A stretch of DNA of 64,000 nucleotides from Selaginella tamariscina. Lineage: Eukaryota > Streptophyta > Lycopodiopsida > Selaginellales > Selaginellaceae. Below, one piece after another: positions 49,216 to 59,269 of this stretch; within the stretch, counting starts at the first letter, position 1, and each line of letters starts with the position of its first letter. The translations under genes were made by a program, and so were the position numbers. The notes beneath the pieces are model-generated. The model was given only the letters and a program-made list of their open reading frames with translations, was not told the origin of the DNA and ran no database searches. The stretch is taken from NCBI GenBank assembly GCA_003024785.1, contig PUQB01000030.1, positions 487,414-551,413 on the forward strand. The letters run 5' to 3'.

Positions 49216-51159
49216 ATATATTCTGATCTTAGAATTATTATTTTTTACATAAAATTTGTGCATATATATTATATATATATAATAAAGTACATATGTATAT
49301 TCATATTAAAAATTTAAATGGTAAAGCATTTATTGCTATGGGAGACAACTTTAATGTATAATTCCAATAAGCATGTATATGTGTTAAATAAAACTTAATC
49401 TATCGAATTTAATATATATATTTTTCAAACTTCTCAACGTTTGTATAATTATAATTTTTTTTAAAAAAATTAGGTTGGACTAAATGTAAGGATCATCATT
49501 GCAAAAATAGCATAGCTCGTGTCTTCATTAGCATCCGTACTCTTTCACATTAATCAAAAAATAATTATTTTTATATAATTAGGGTTTTATCACTAAAATT
49601 AATAAAATTTAATAATGAATTAAATACATCCTTAAAATATACTTCATCATTTTATTTAAACCCCCTATACTTTAAATGCTTTAAATATTTTTTTTCTAAT
49701 TAAATAAAATTTAAAATAAAATAAAATTCATTTAATTAAGATAGATGTTTAAGATATATACTATATCTTTGAATTTAAAATCTTTTTAGAGATAAATTTA
49801 TATCCATGTGAAACAATACATTTTTTAAGAATCAAACCCAAGGCATTACACTTCTTTAAAATTATTATTATATTTTATTAATTAATAAAATAAAGTTAAT
49901 TAAAAAACTTTATATAATATTTAATGTTAAATATAATTTTTCAATTTACAATAATGATAATTGGTGTTTCTTTATTGTTCACAATATTTTCTCTTCACAT
50001 TTGATTTCTTTATTATTTTTTTATTTTATTATAACTTTCATGAAAATTTTACTATTTAAATGCATTATTAACGCATTCATGTATATTAAGTATATGAAGT
50101 GTATTTATTTCATATATGTTTATATCATATATATTTCCTATAACATTAAAAATAATATAAATTAATAACATAAGTTATTATTTAGGTTTCTTTGTTACCA
50201 TTGAATTATATTAATAACATAAATTACCTCTTTCAATACATCTTTAACACATTTTTTAAATTAATAACATATTAATCAAATAAGTAATTCTTAATATCTT
50301 TAATAATAACTCTTTACTTAAGTTTTTAAATATTGATGCTTTTAAATATTATTATGGTTTTAATACACCTTCACTTTTAATATTTCAATAATAATACTAT
50401 TTTTGTTAGCTTTTAAAAATTCAATACTTCTAAATATTATTACATTTTTAAATTTATGAGCATATTAAATGTTTTAACAATAAATTTTTATTATCTTTCC
50501 AATTCCATTATATAATAACTCATAAAATTGCCTATGTTAACACTTTTTATTTCAATTTATTTATTTTTTGACCATCATAAATTATTTTATATTAATTTAT
50601 TCATAATTTATCATCAATTAATTATATTATTTTAAGGTAATATAAGATATTGTTTAATCACAAAATTTATGTTGTATAAACTTCAATTTGTTATATAATC
50701 ATAAAACTTATGTAATATAAATTTTAATCTTATGAAAATTTCTTTATAAGATATTATTTTTAAATAACCTTTAAATGCACACACATATATGTAAGTGTGT
50801 AATATTATATTATATCTTATATAAGTGTATATGTATTATAAAATATGAATAATAATTTAAAATGTATATAATTTATATTATATCTTATATTAGTGATTAG
50901 TGATTGTGTGTGTGAAAGAAAGAGAGAGAATAAATATATATAACATACATATTAGTGATGCTTACGTGGGGTTTTGGTTTCAGGTTATTATTTTCCGTAT
51001 CATTTTCGTGTAAGAAAAGATAATAAGTTTAATTAATTAATTTATAATATAATATATAAAGCATGAAGACATTCAAAACCTCAAAATAATGTTTAAACAT
51101 TTAAGTATAGTTATACTTAAGTGTCCACTGATATTATTAAGATTAATATTTATAGTGTT

Positions 51160-51232
51160 TGGGATTTACATATGTGATTAATATTGAAAGGACAATTGGT
51201 TTCTCTCCATTCTATATGTATGGTCTATTTAA
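51160..51232 (+). mobile_element. Short gypsy integrase fragment
   Basis: Encodes TYVINIERTIGFSPFYMYG, which resembles RFAYVTGIQSSIGISPFKAL of the integrase at 19,325-19,390. It is a 70-bp relic isolated in AT-rich spacer and absent from block A. Confidence 0.55.
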
Positions 51233-52017
51233 TATAAAAATTAAAGATTTAATATAATTTTCATATAATTAATTAATTCTAACTTTTAACAAACCTTATA
51301 ATCCATATATGGGGAGAATTATTATAAGTAAAAAATGTGTAAGTAAAAAAGCTTTCTCAAAAAGTATATTTAAATATATTAATTTAAGAAATAAACTTCT
51401 TGTTTTATGTATTAAATACATATTAGATAATTACATGAGGTTATTTAGTATTTATTAATTATTACAAAATAACTATTTAAGGTTCTTTATATGGTACATG
51501 TGATTTATATTAATTGAAGCCCTTGATAACATTAAGTTAATAAGTCATATTACATGAATAAAAATATAGTAAATATATTTTTATATGTACCTTAATTTAT
51601 ATTAAAATTAAATTTAATTGTATTAGGACTGAGATAATATTTCGAGATGGACTTGATAACATTTATCTACTTAATTATGAGTTGCATGAGGAAAACCTCT
51701 ATATTACTTTTTTAAAGTTTTAAAAATTGCATTTTTACTTTTAAAGGAATTCTATATTTATCTAAATTACTTAACACACTTCAAACTTAAGTTTATTGAA
51801 AAACCCAATAAATTAAAATTTAATCAGTCAAACCAAGCATTGATATTTAAAATAAATAAAACATTTTAAAATTAAATCAAAATGAAACAAAATTATTTTA
51901 AAACTTTATATATATCTCCAACAGTGTTTAATATAAACTCTTATTTAGGCTACTATATTTAAATTTATTGAAATATTTTTGTTGTTATTTGTGTTGGAAT
52001 TTGAAATGAAACAAATG

Positions 52018-52050
<33 letters not shown>

Positions 52051-52399
52051 TTGCATGTTAAATAAAATAGAAGAATTTAATTTAATAAACTAGTTAGTAA
52101 ATAATATATCTACTGCTATATATGTGTGTGTTGTGTGTTTAATTTTGTGTTTAATAAAAAATATTTTAGTATATAAATTGAAGTTTCAAGATAAAAATGT
52201 CATTTTTAATACATTTAACTATATATATAAAAAAAAGATTTAAAGAACTTCCCAATAATTTAATTATTTTTAAATTTAAATTACATTGAATTCAACGGGG
52301 TTGGATAACTGTTATAACAAGCAATTGAAAAGGACATGTATTCAACTTAAGGATAGCAAACCCTTCCTTATATACAAGGAAGTTAAGCTATTTTAGGCA

Positions 52400-52880
52400 A
52401 TTTTGATTTAATCCTTTTATCCTATGTGGCATCCATATGTAGAATATACCCAAGGTATATTCCGTAGAATCCTTACATTATCCCTCATTTGGATTCGAAC
52501 GTCGATGATACAGAGACAGTCGTTGAACATGCACATTTTGATCTGTATCATCGTTGACACATGCACATTTTGATCACTCCCTTGAATTGCGACCGTGTAC
52601 ACTTGAGGACCCAATTTTCATACAATGGAATATGGACCAAGTCGTTTGGAAATTAATCCAGAGGATAACCCTTTGGAATGCATCTTTAGATATAAAACTA
52701 ATACTTTATCACCCACAACATAATCAGGACAAGCGAATGTCGAGCATTATAGTGTCTTTGCTGTACCTCTTGAGCATGTGTTAACTTTGTTAACATTTCC
52801 TTACGCACGCAATACCGGAAGAGTCCGATCCAAATACCGACTCCACATTTGTGCATCTGTTAAACAGGACAAAAAGAAGG
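52400..52880 (-). mobile_element. Gypsy integrase C-terminal relic
   Basis: On the minus strand, pieces in order: AQMWSRYLDRTLPVLRA (about 52,860), HAQEVQQRHYNARHS (about 52,770), and RLGPYS..KLGPQVYTVAIQ (about 52,640-52,570). These parallel MWARHLDAVLPLLRAE, QIRQQSSYNARH and LGPYRVLRKVGPQVYQV in the element at 15,181-20,019. So it is the same family, decayed, in the opposite orientation and just outside block B. Confidence 0.75.
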
Positions 52881-52904
52881 GGAACCAACATCAGAAGGAA
52901 ACAC

Positions 52905-53110
52905 AGGGAACGACCATACACCCTTGAAAAACTTCCCCCACACCGTTATGCCCATATGCCGCCACTGTGGCAGTCCACGTCACAAGGCCATGTCATCGAA
53001 CATCGACTTGGCGCGCTCCAATTGGCCAGCGCTGCCGTACACGTTCATCATGGCCGTCCACGACGAGATTCCGGCACGCATCGAAGATTTCCCTCCTCTG
53101 CACATCAAAA
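52905..53110 (-). pseudogene. PPR fragment
   Basis: A minus-strand stretch reads ISSWTAMMNVYGSAGQLERA then KSMFDDMA, followed in another frame by LVTWTATVAAYGHNGVG. This is the P/L/S pattern of plant PPR proteins, about two repeats long. Frames change at both ends and no start or domain context is present, so it is a relic. Confidence 0.7.
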
Positions 53111-53154
53111 GGCCTCCTCTGCAAAAAAGCGCCAGATGACGTGAGAGTGATGGT

Positions 53155-54235
53155 ATCTCCAGGATAAAAAGACGTCCGTCCTCCATCCTCCTCATTCCTC
53201 TTGCTTCTTTATGCTCTTTAGCTTGTAGATCCACCGCTCCCTGCCTTCAGGCGACCTCATAGTGAGTTTCCACTGTCTGCGGCGCATGGCTGGTTCAATA
53301 GCAACACCTCGCGGGAGTCCCCCTGGAGGAAGTGCCGCTGCATCAAAATCAGCTCAAAGATCCCATCCGGCACAGCACTGCTCGACCAGCTGCACCTTGA
53401 TCTTCCCAACAAGAGCCAGCAGCTCGTGGATGTTTCGATGGTGATCCTCCCATCCTTACGGGAGAGCTGCGCCAACACCGAGGTAGCTCTGGAGATCAAG
53501 AACTTCTTTCTCGGTGTGGACGACAACGATGTGATCATCAACACCAAGGCTCTAGGATTTTACCCGTACCGCTTCAAACTCCATATTAATCCACAGCTTG
53601 GCGAGATGAAAAACCCTGCCATTACTACAATTTCCGTGACGGCAGCCGTGTCAATGCCAATTCTAGCGCTCTCACCAAGAACAGCGAAGGTGAGATTGGA
53701 GCTCGACTTAATTTATGGTCAGTATCGTTCACATTCAAAAGAAGTGAGGGCAGTCACGCCAAGAGCCAATAGAGTACGAGTCGATCCATGTTGAACCTTC
53801 AGGGAACATTGCAAAGGTCGAGTGGAAATTACTTCACTGGAATCACAACGGCATGAAGTATAATCCATCGAAACCATACTCCGGGTCAATTTCCCTCGAG
53901 GTACATGCTTTATTCCTTGATTGTTTTCAAATTCGTTTTCTTTCTAGCCGCCTTTTCGAGGAGGACGAACAAAAATCAGCGTGGAAGACTTTCCTGTTAT
54001 TGTGTGGGCATCTGCCCGCGAGCATGGCGTCCAAGTTTCAGCTCGGGTTCAACATTCGTCTGGAGGCCGACATGCATCTCCTCTGGTACCCGAAAAGCAA
54101 CTAGCTGTGTAGAGAAGCCAAATGCATCAGCAAGAGAGTCGAATTTTCTCGTGAGTTTGGTGGTCACCAAGCTTGGTGAGTAGAAGTCTGGACACTGTCG
54201 TATACTTGTGATATCCAATTTTTATAGAGAACGCT
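53155..54235 (+). repeat. Inverted repeat, left arm
   Basis: Two parts of this region, 53,155-53,275 and 53,985-54,235, recur joined together in reverse orientation at 56,512-56,900. The intervening 0.7 kb of exon sequence is missing from that copy. Confidence 0.8.
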
Positions 54236-54398
54236 GTGCAAGGCCGGGAAGATCTTCCAGGGGCACGAGCTGTTCAAGCAGCTCATCGTTTCTCCTGGAA
54301 GCTTTCACATAAATAGATCGAGAGAGTCCGGTTCCAATGCCAATGCCAAGCTGGGTGGCCAAGCCATCCCAGAGCGTCAAAACGACCAACACCAGTAG
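53260..54398 (+). pseudogene. Unrecognised spliced gene, frame-disrupted
   Basis: The function is not recognised. Coding segments in order: SKIPSGTALLDQLHLDLPNK, ALEIKNFFLGVDDNDVIINT, ALGFYPYRFKLHINPQLGEM, then (frame +1) YYNFRDGSRVNANSSALTKN, ARLNLWSVSFTFKRSEGSHA, then KVEWKLLHWNHNGMKYNPSK. A 47-nt intron (53,901-53,947) leads to RGGRTKISVEDFPVIVWASA. A second intron (54,176-54,227) leads to a last exon TLCKAGKIFQGHELFKQLIV ending TAG 54,396-54,398. At least three frame changes occur, one by an added A in the HILLEADMHLLWYP segment relative to the inverted copy at 56.5 kb. Clean intron borders show it was once a real gene. Confidence 0.55.
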
Positions 54399-54871
54399 AC
54401 GATTTGCCTCCAAGTGCCAACACCAGTAACGTCGTTGAGGCAGGCCTTCTCGGACGATCTCTGTATCGGAAAACACACAGTAAGAACTCTCTAAGAAACG
54501 AAAGAACCAACATACCTGGAATGCGTGAACGTTGAGTGAGAAGAGAGGCTTAAACGTTTCTAAGATTACCACTCCCAGTCCGAGTAGCACGTAAGATCAA
54601 GCCAGTGATATTCAACACCTTACTCCCGAATGCGGCCTGTATGCTCTCTCACTCAATCAAAAGTTGGATTCTGAGTAAATTACGAACCTGTTCGTCCACA
54701 AGAAGTCGGCTACACAAGACCTGGTGTAAGTGGAAAAGACTGTTGGATTTGAATCGAGCATTTGTTCCCCCTTCAAGGTTTGGATTTAACTTGCAAAATC
54801 GAGTTTTTCATCCTGCTTGCCACGAAGTAAGTCTCAAGGAACTTAGAAAGAATGCCAACTTACTTGGTTCC
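54399..54871. other. Intergenic region between convergent genes
   Basis: Lies between the stop of the plus-strand gene and the stop of MED4. Frames on both strands lack recognisable motifs. It would hold the 3' untranslated parts of both genes. Confidence 0.5.
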
Positions 54872-55803
54872 TCACTCTTCCTCGGAACTTTGCTCCTCGT
54901 TGCTGTAGTCCGAGGCGTAGTCGTCCTCGAGCTCCGGATTTAGATCCAGCTGCACGAACGGCACCTGGATTACTCCTGGAGCTGGAGCTGGCGGTGCCAC
55001 TTCCGGCAGTGGAACCGGATCTCCGGGCTTCCATCCGGGAGGCATCGGTGGGAGCTTGATTCCGGGAGGCAGTCTGGGAAGAGTAACCGGAGTGGAAGTA
55101 GAGGGCGTGAGCTTTCCTGCTGCTGCTTCTTTCGGTGGTGATTTTTCCACCGTTGGCGACGGCAGCGATGGCGCTGGTGGCGGTGCGGTTGCCGGAGCTT
55201 TCAAGACGCCCAGATCCATGTCGCTGAAGTGGTAGAGCTGCGAAGCTCGCATTTGCTGCTCCTGAGGAGCCGGAGCCAGCACTCCGGGCTGACCGAGAAG
55301 ATAATCCGGAGGAGCAAACGTCGTGTAGCTGATCCTATGGGCGTAGGAGACGAGCTCGGACACGTCCACCTCGGCGTCCATTGTCTTCCTCTCCTTGGAT
55401 GGCCGCCTGTACTCCTCGAATTCCTCCAGCGTGAGCTCCAGGACCTGCTCCGCGTCCCTGACGCGCTTGGCAAACTCGCGGATCACCGCGTCCTTGGCCG
55501 CCACCGCCTCCGCAATCCGCTGCTTCTCCTGCTCCAGGCTCTGGAGCTCGGCAATCTCGGATACCGCGTCCGATAGAAGCGATTGATGCGAGTCGAGGAC
55601 GCCAGGATGTCATTGGTGCTATTGGCGACCAGGCCCTCGGCGGGGACGGGAGCTCCGGCCAGGAAAGGGGGAAGAGGCTCTTGAGATGGCTGCCTTGCCA
55701 CGATTTGCTGCCTGCATTGACCAAGTCTGGATCTGGAGAGGAAAGAGAAGCAAGACGCTTGCTTACCGGCTAGCTCGAGAAGGCGCACTGTGAGGCCTGC
55801 CAT
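54872..55803 (-). CDS. MED4: Mediator complex subunit 4
   Basis: MED4 belongs to the middle module of Mediator, which links transcription factors to RNA polymerase II in the nucleus. Exon 1 (55,803-55,767, MAGLTVRLLELAG), a 55-nt GT-AG intron (55,766-55,712), then exon 2 to the stop at 54,872. Exon 2 shows FLAGAPVPAEGLVANSTNDI, a coiled coil (AELQSLEQEKQRIAEAVAAK, VRDAEQVLELTLEEFEEYRR), and the MED4 signature VSELVSYAHRISYTTFAPPD with MRASQLYHF. The tail is Pro-rich and acidic (LDLNPELEDDYASDYSNEEQ). One missing base near 55,590 shifts the frame between NDILAS and the following DSHQSLL, which could be an assembly error. It reads as a normal single-copy gene otherwise. Confidence 0.9.
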
Positions 55804-55960
55804 GTCCTGAAGACCTGCGCGCGCCTGTGCGGAGGAAGCGCCTGGACCGCGCCTCCCTCGCCATGGCCCTAGAATGCCCTAACCCTAACCAAAAAATTTC
55901 GCGCCAAAGTTTAAAGACAAAGGGAAAAAGAAAGGTCTGCGCAGCCACCACCTGATCTCG
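55705..55960 (-). repeat. Direct repeat unit 1: MED4 exon 1 and 5' region
   Basis: Matches 56,271-56,505 across the 5' untranslated region, exon 1 and intron 1. It ends upstream in a shared run (AAAGACAAAGGGAAAAAGAA). Telomere-like CCCTAACCCTAACC lies at 55,876-55,889 in this copy only. Confidence 0.85.
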
Positions 55961-56270
55961 TAAGAGTTCACGTCGGGATCCGGCCGCTCTCGATCATCTC
56001 CTGGAACAAGTCCTTGGCATCGCCAGCCGTCCCTCGCGGCACAAGCGCTCCAAAAGAATGTTGTAAGTGGAGACGCTTGGGAGGAGCTCCTGCTGCGCGA
56101 GGATTTCATCTCCTTGTACAACCCCCGGGCCTCGTCCACCATCTTCATCTTGCACAGCATCTCTATCACGCACGAGAGATCCACGGACGATTAGCCAGCC
56201 GCTCGCATCTCCGTCACTAGCTCCGCCCTCGCCAGCGTTTTTCCTCCGGAGAGCTCCTTATCGTCTTGAG
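55961..56270 (-). pseudogene. PPR (P-type) relic with captured MED4-like first exon
   Basis: Minus-strand PPR motifs: LARAELVTEMRAAG, then DLSCVIEMLCKMKMVDEARG, LYKEMKSS, then in other frames VSTYNILLERLCREGRL and DAKDLFQEMIESGR..PDVNSYE. These are P-class repeats (consensus TYN.LI..LC..G...EA..LF.EM). A stop follows MRAAG and frames shift. Its upstream exon is the second copy of the MED4 exon 1 region, spliced at the same intron border. Confidence 0.7.
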
Positions 56271-56505
56271 TAGCTGCCTGCATTGACCAAGTCTGGATCT
56301 GGAGAGGGAAAGAGAAGCAAGACGCTTGCTTACCGGCTAGCTCGAGAAGGCGCACTGCGCCTGTGCGGAGGAAGCGCCTGGACGCGCCTCCCTCTGCCAT
56401 GGCCGCCAGGAACAAAACATTTCGCGCCAAATATTTGAGTTGCCAAAAGCCCTAAATGCGAATCCAAAGACAAAGGGAAAAAGAAAGGTCTGCGCAGCCA
56501 CCACC
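56271..56505 (-). repeat. Direct repeat unit 2: MED4-like exon 1 and 5' region
   Basis: Copy of unit 1. It encodes MAEGGASRRFLRTGAVRLLE LAG from an ATG near 56,402, with the same intron donor (GTAAGCAAGC) and the same 55-nt type intron. It lacks about 20 nt that separate the two ATGs in unit 1, so the two units start translation differently. Confidence 0.85.
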
Positions 56506-56511
56506 TTTCTT

Positions 56512-56900
56512 TATCATTCTCTATAAAAATTCGATATCACAAGTATATGACAGTGTCCAGACTTCGACTCACCCTTGGTGACCACAAACTCACGAGAAAA
56601 TTCGACTCTCTTGCTGATGTACTTCTTGGCTCTTCGGTGCATCCAGTTGCTTTTCGGGTACCAGAGGAGATGCATGTCGGCCTCCAGAAGAATGTGAACC
56701 CGAGCTGAAACTTGGACGCCGTGCTCACGGGCAGATGCCACACAATAACAGGAAAGTCTTCCAGACAGTGGAAAACTCACTACGAGGTCGCCTGAAGGCA
56801 GGGAGCGGTGGATCTACAAGCTAAAGAAGCATAAAGAAGCAAGAGGGGCTGAGAGAATGAGAGGACGGAGGACGGATGTCTTTTTATCCCTCCACTACTA
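56512..56900 (-). repeat. Inverted repeat, right arm (internally deleted gene copy)
   Basis: On the minus strand the 5' region (56,775-56,900) joins directly to the exon encoding VQVSARVHILLEADMHLLWY, then PKSNWMHRRAKKYISKRVEF and SREFVVTK with a GTGAGTC donor. This frame is intact here while it is broken at 54.0 kb, so the two arms diverged after copying. Confidence 0.8.
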
Positions 56901-57138
56901 CTACTGCTGCTGCTTGGCTATTTTTTTTTTTTGTTGCAACAGGACAGAGAATTTGGTCAACACGAAGGAAATTCAAGGTTTTTCAAAGTTACCATTTAAG
57001 TCGGAGTTTTGAAAGGGGGTCTTTGTTTGTACATTCTTCCGGATAGATTATTGACACGAAGAAGATTTTTGAAGAAAAGAAATTCAATGATACGTTTCCA
57101 AGGCTGTTTTACTAGCATGCCAGAACGTTAGGGTTTTC
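56901..57138. other. Promoter-side spacer
   Basis: Contains a poly-T run (56,921-56,933) and short CTA/CTG runs. It separates the inverted-repeat arm from the plus-strand gene at 57,139 and probably includes its promoter. No gene is seen. Confidence 0.4.
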
Positions 57139-58690
57139 ATGGCAGAAGAAGAAGCACGATACAGGGTAAGCTCCTTTGCTGCGCGTGCAGTTTTACAAGT
57201 GCTCCGAGAGCCTCAAGGAGGCAATATGCTATGGAATGATGGAGGGGCCTTTGTTGAATGCCAAGAATTTCCTTGCTAGACCATTTATGCGGCCGCTCAT
57301 CAGCAGCAACGTGCAGGTGGACACCTTCACTGATTGGGGAGTCGGACGGGAGTTATTCCCATCCAAGCTCTATGTATGGCACAACATCCACGAGCTGGTC
57401 GATCGTTTGTTGCAAGAGAGATCAATGATACGGAGGAGGTCTTTTTTTGTGCCCAATCGGGATCGACAAGTTCATCCTGTGGATTCTCCAGGTGCAATGG
57501 CAAGAATCCTCAGCTCCCAACTCTTCCAGCGGCTGCCGGGGGCAATCCGTCGAGTAGGCTTGGTTCCCGAGGTTAATGTACTGTTGACAGGCAGTGATCG
57601 CAGCGTGAAACCTCGAGGTTGTCTCGTGGGAGTAATTCATTTGGAGCTTGAGGGGCTGTGCGTGCGAGACATTGCTACAAATCTGGAACGTGGCTCTTCC
57701 TTTAGAGAAGCTGTGGAGAGGGTTTATTGTTACTGTGAGCAGTGGAAGACGGACTATGCGGTGATTATTGGTGCACGCCATCTGTGGTTTTGTGTCAGGC
57801 GTGGCTACAATGGCTTTGCTATAGCTGAACCGATGAAGATCTCTGAGGTGCCAATGAAGCACTTCTGGTACGTTATCTTCTCTAGTGTGGTCCAATGCCA
57901 CTGAGTTGCCTCGGCAAGACGATCAGGACAATTGCGAGAGCTCACAATGGTGCCTCCCCCTCATCATGTGATGCTGCCAAAGGATTTCAACAAGTTTGTC
58001 AAGCGCAACATGAAGCACTTGGCAAGCGAGTTGGCATACATCTCCATGGCCAAAGTGCACAAGAAGCTGAAGTGTTGGAGGTTTGGGGAGTTTTATAGGG
58101 ACTTTCGGCAGGGAATGGTGCTGTCACCAAATGTGGCAAGGGCTGTGTACAGAGGATCTGAGAAGGTGGTGGTGAAAATAGTGGACATGTCTCAACCAGG
58201 TTCAAAGCTAGGTGCTGCTATGTTGTTTGTTCGGGAGATCCTCATGTATTCCAGGCTCAAATCCATGCAGGGTCGTGGAGTTCCCAAGCTCTTAGAGTAT
58301 GGCGTCCTCAATGGGGATATGTTCTCAGTGATTGTCATGTCTGACGAAGGTGATAGCACTCTTCCTTCCCAAACATATCCCCATCTCAAAGAGCCTGCCA
58401 CAAGGGTGTTGCGAGAGATCTACCAGTGCGGTGCTTATCATGGAACTTTTGAGGCATCAGATGTTGTGGTCTCTGTGGACGGTGATCTGCCACCCAAAGT
58501 TAGCATCGTGGGCTTCTCCTTGGGCGGCATTGTCTCGATTGAGCATAATCCTTGGAAGGATGAGCTGAGTTGTGTCATGTCAACTATCGGGATCACAGAG
58601 GATTCATCATCGGAAGAAGATGGCGCTGAGGATGTGGAGGAAGGCCAGAGTGAAGATTACTATTCTAGCGTGGAAAGCCCCTATAGGTAG
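57139..58690 (+). CDS. Nuclease-fold plus pseudokinase-like protein (Crinkler-like architecture)
   Basis: A probable two- or three-exon gene. Possible start MAEEEARYR at 57,139, then an apparent 25-nt GT-AG gap into frame 57,176-57,868. The first half ends with a segment whose pattern (CLVGVIHLELEGL, then EAVERVYCYCEQWKTDYAVI, GARHLWFCVRR) resembles the alpha-beta core of restriction-endonuclease-like domains that precede kinase domains in Crinkler-type proteins. The expected Glu-x-Lys is not clear. A splice junction of uncertain position (about 57,868-57,911) leads to the second half, a kinase-like fold: ARAVYRGSEKVVVKIVD with the Lys, a Glu in FVREILMYSRL, hinge VIVMSDEGDS, catalytic-loop position YHGTFEASDVVVSV and DFG position SIVGFSLG. 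Both catalytic Asp residues are replaced, so it looks like a pseudokinase. The tail is acidic. The fold assignment is inference. Confidence 0.5.
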
Positions 58691-59269
58691 TTCTTGCTAG
58701 ATTTCATTGAGTTGAATTCACTAGTTTTTCTTGGTAGATTTCATTGAGTTGGATTTGCTCTTGCACGGCACACTGTACATCGATCTTCATCACATCACAA
58801 TCTGTCAGAGCGTTACTGACCAAAGCAAGAGAAAGAAAACAAGCTCACCACCTTACCGGTCGATAATGCCGGACATCTTTCCCAAGGCAAAAAGCATCCT
58901 CGTCGTCCTGTTCCCTGCTTTCAATCGGGGATCTCTTCCATAAATCCGGCCCCTCGTCCGGATCGAAGCTGGCACCACTTTAGAATGAGGCAGTCGAGGC
59001 TGAGCGAGCGATCCGGGAGTGGCCACTCTGGAGTGTTGTTCCTTCTAGCAACGTACTAGAGATATCTCAGCTGCGATGGCATCGGATTGAGAGGAGTGAG
59101 CAGCTGCATCAATCCCTTTGGAGCCTCCCGGTGGAGCATATCGAGCGTCTTGAATTCGCCGCGTGTACACTTCCTATCCCATCGATATACTTTGAATCTA
59201 CTAGAACTGTGCTCACTAACTCTGTGGACCAATGAGGACTCAAAGTCACTATAGAAAAAAATATTTTAT
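58691..59269. other. Intergenic spacer
   Basis: Follows the stop at 58,690. It begins with a small direct repeat of TAGATTTCATTGAGTTG (58,699 and 58,735). I see no coding motif. Some sequence is GC-rich up to about 59,160, then AT-rich. Confidence 0.5.

Larger units (their letters stand above)
48153..52324. other. AT-rich duplicated spacer, block B
   Basis: Homologous to 12,908-15,180 plus 20,020-23,529 of block A, without the gypsy insertion. About 0.33 kb at 50,880-51,230 is unique to B. No gene is recognised apart from the small integrase relic listed separately. Confidence 0.6.

Noticed and set aside
55229..55576. Plus-strand frame within MED4
   Set aside because: Antisense shadow of the GC-rich MED4 exon with its conserved signature on the minus strand.
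55876..55889. Interstitial telomere repeat (CCCTAACCCTAACC)
   Set aside because: Only two units; too short to claim a telomere or chromosome fusion.
57422..57901. 159-residue minus-strand frame
   Set aside because: Antisense to the nuclease-fold/pseudokinase-like gene; no motif.
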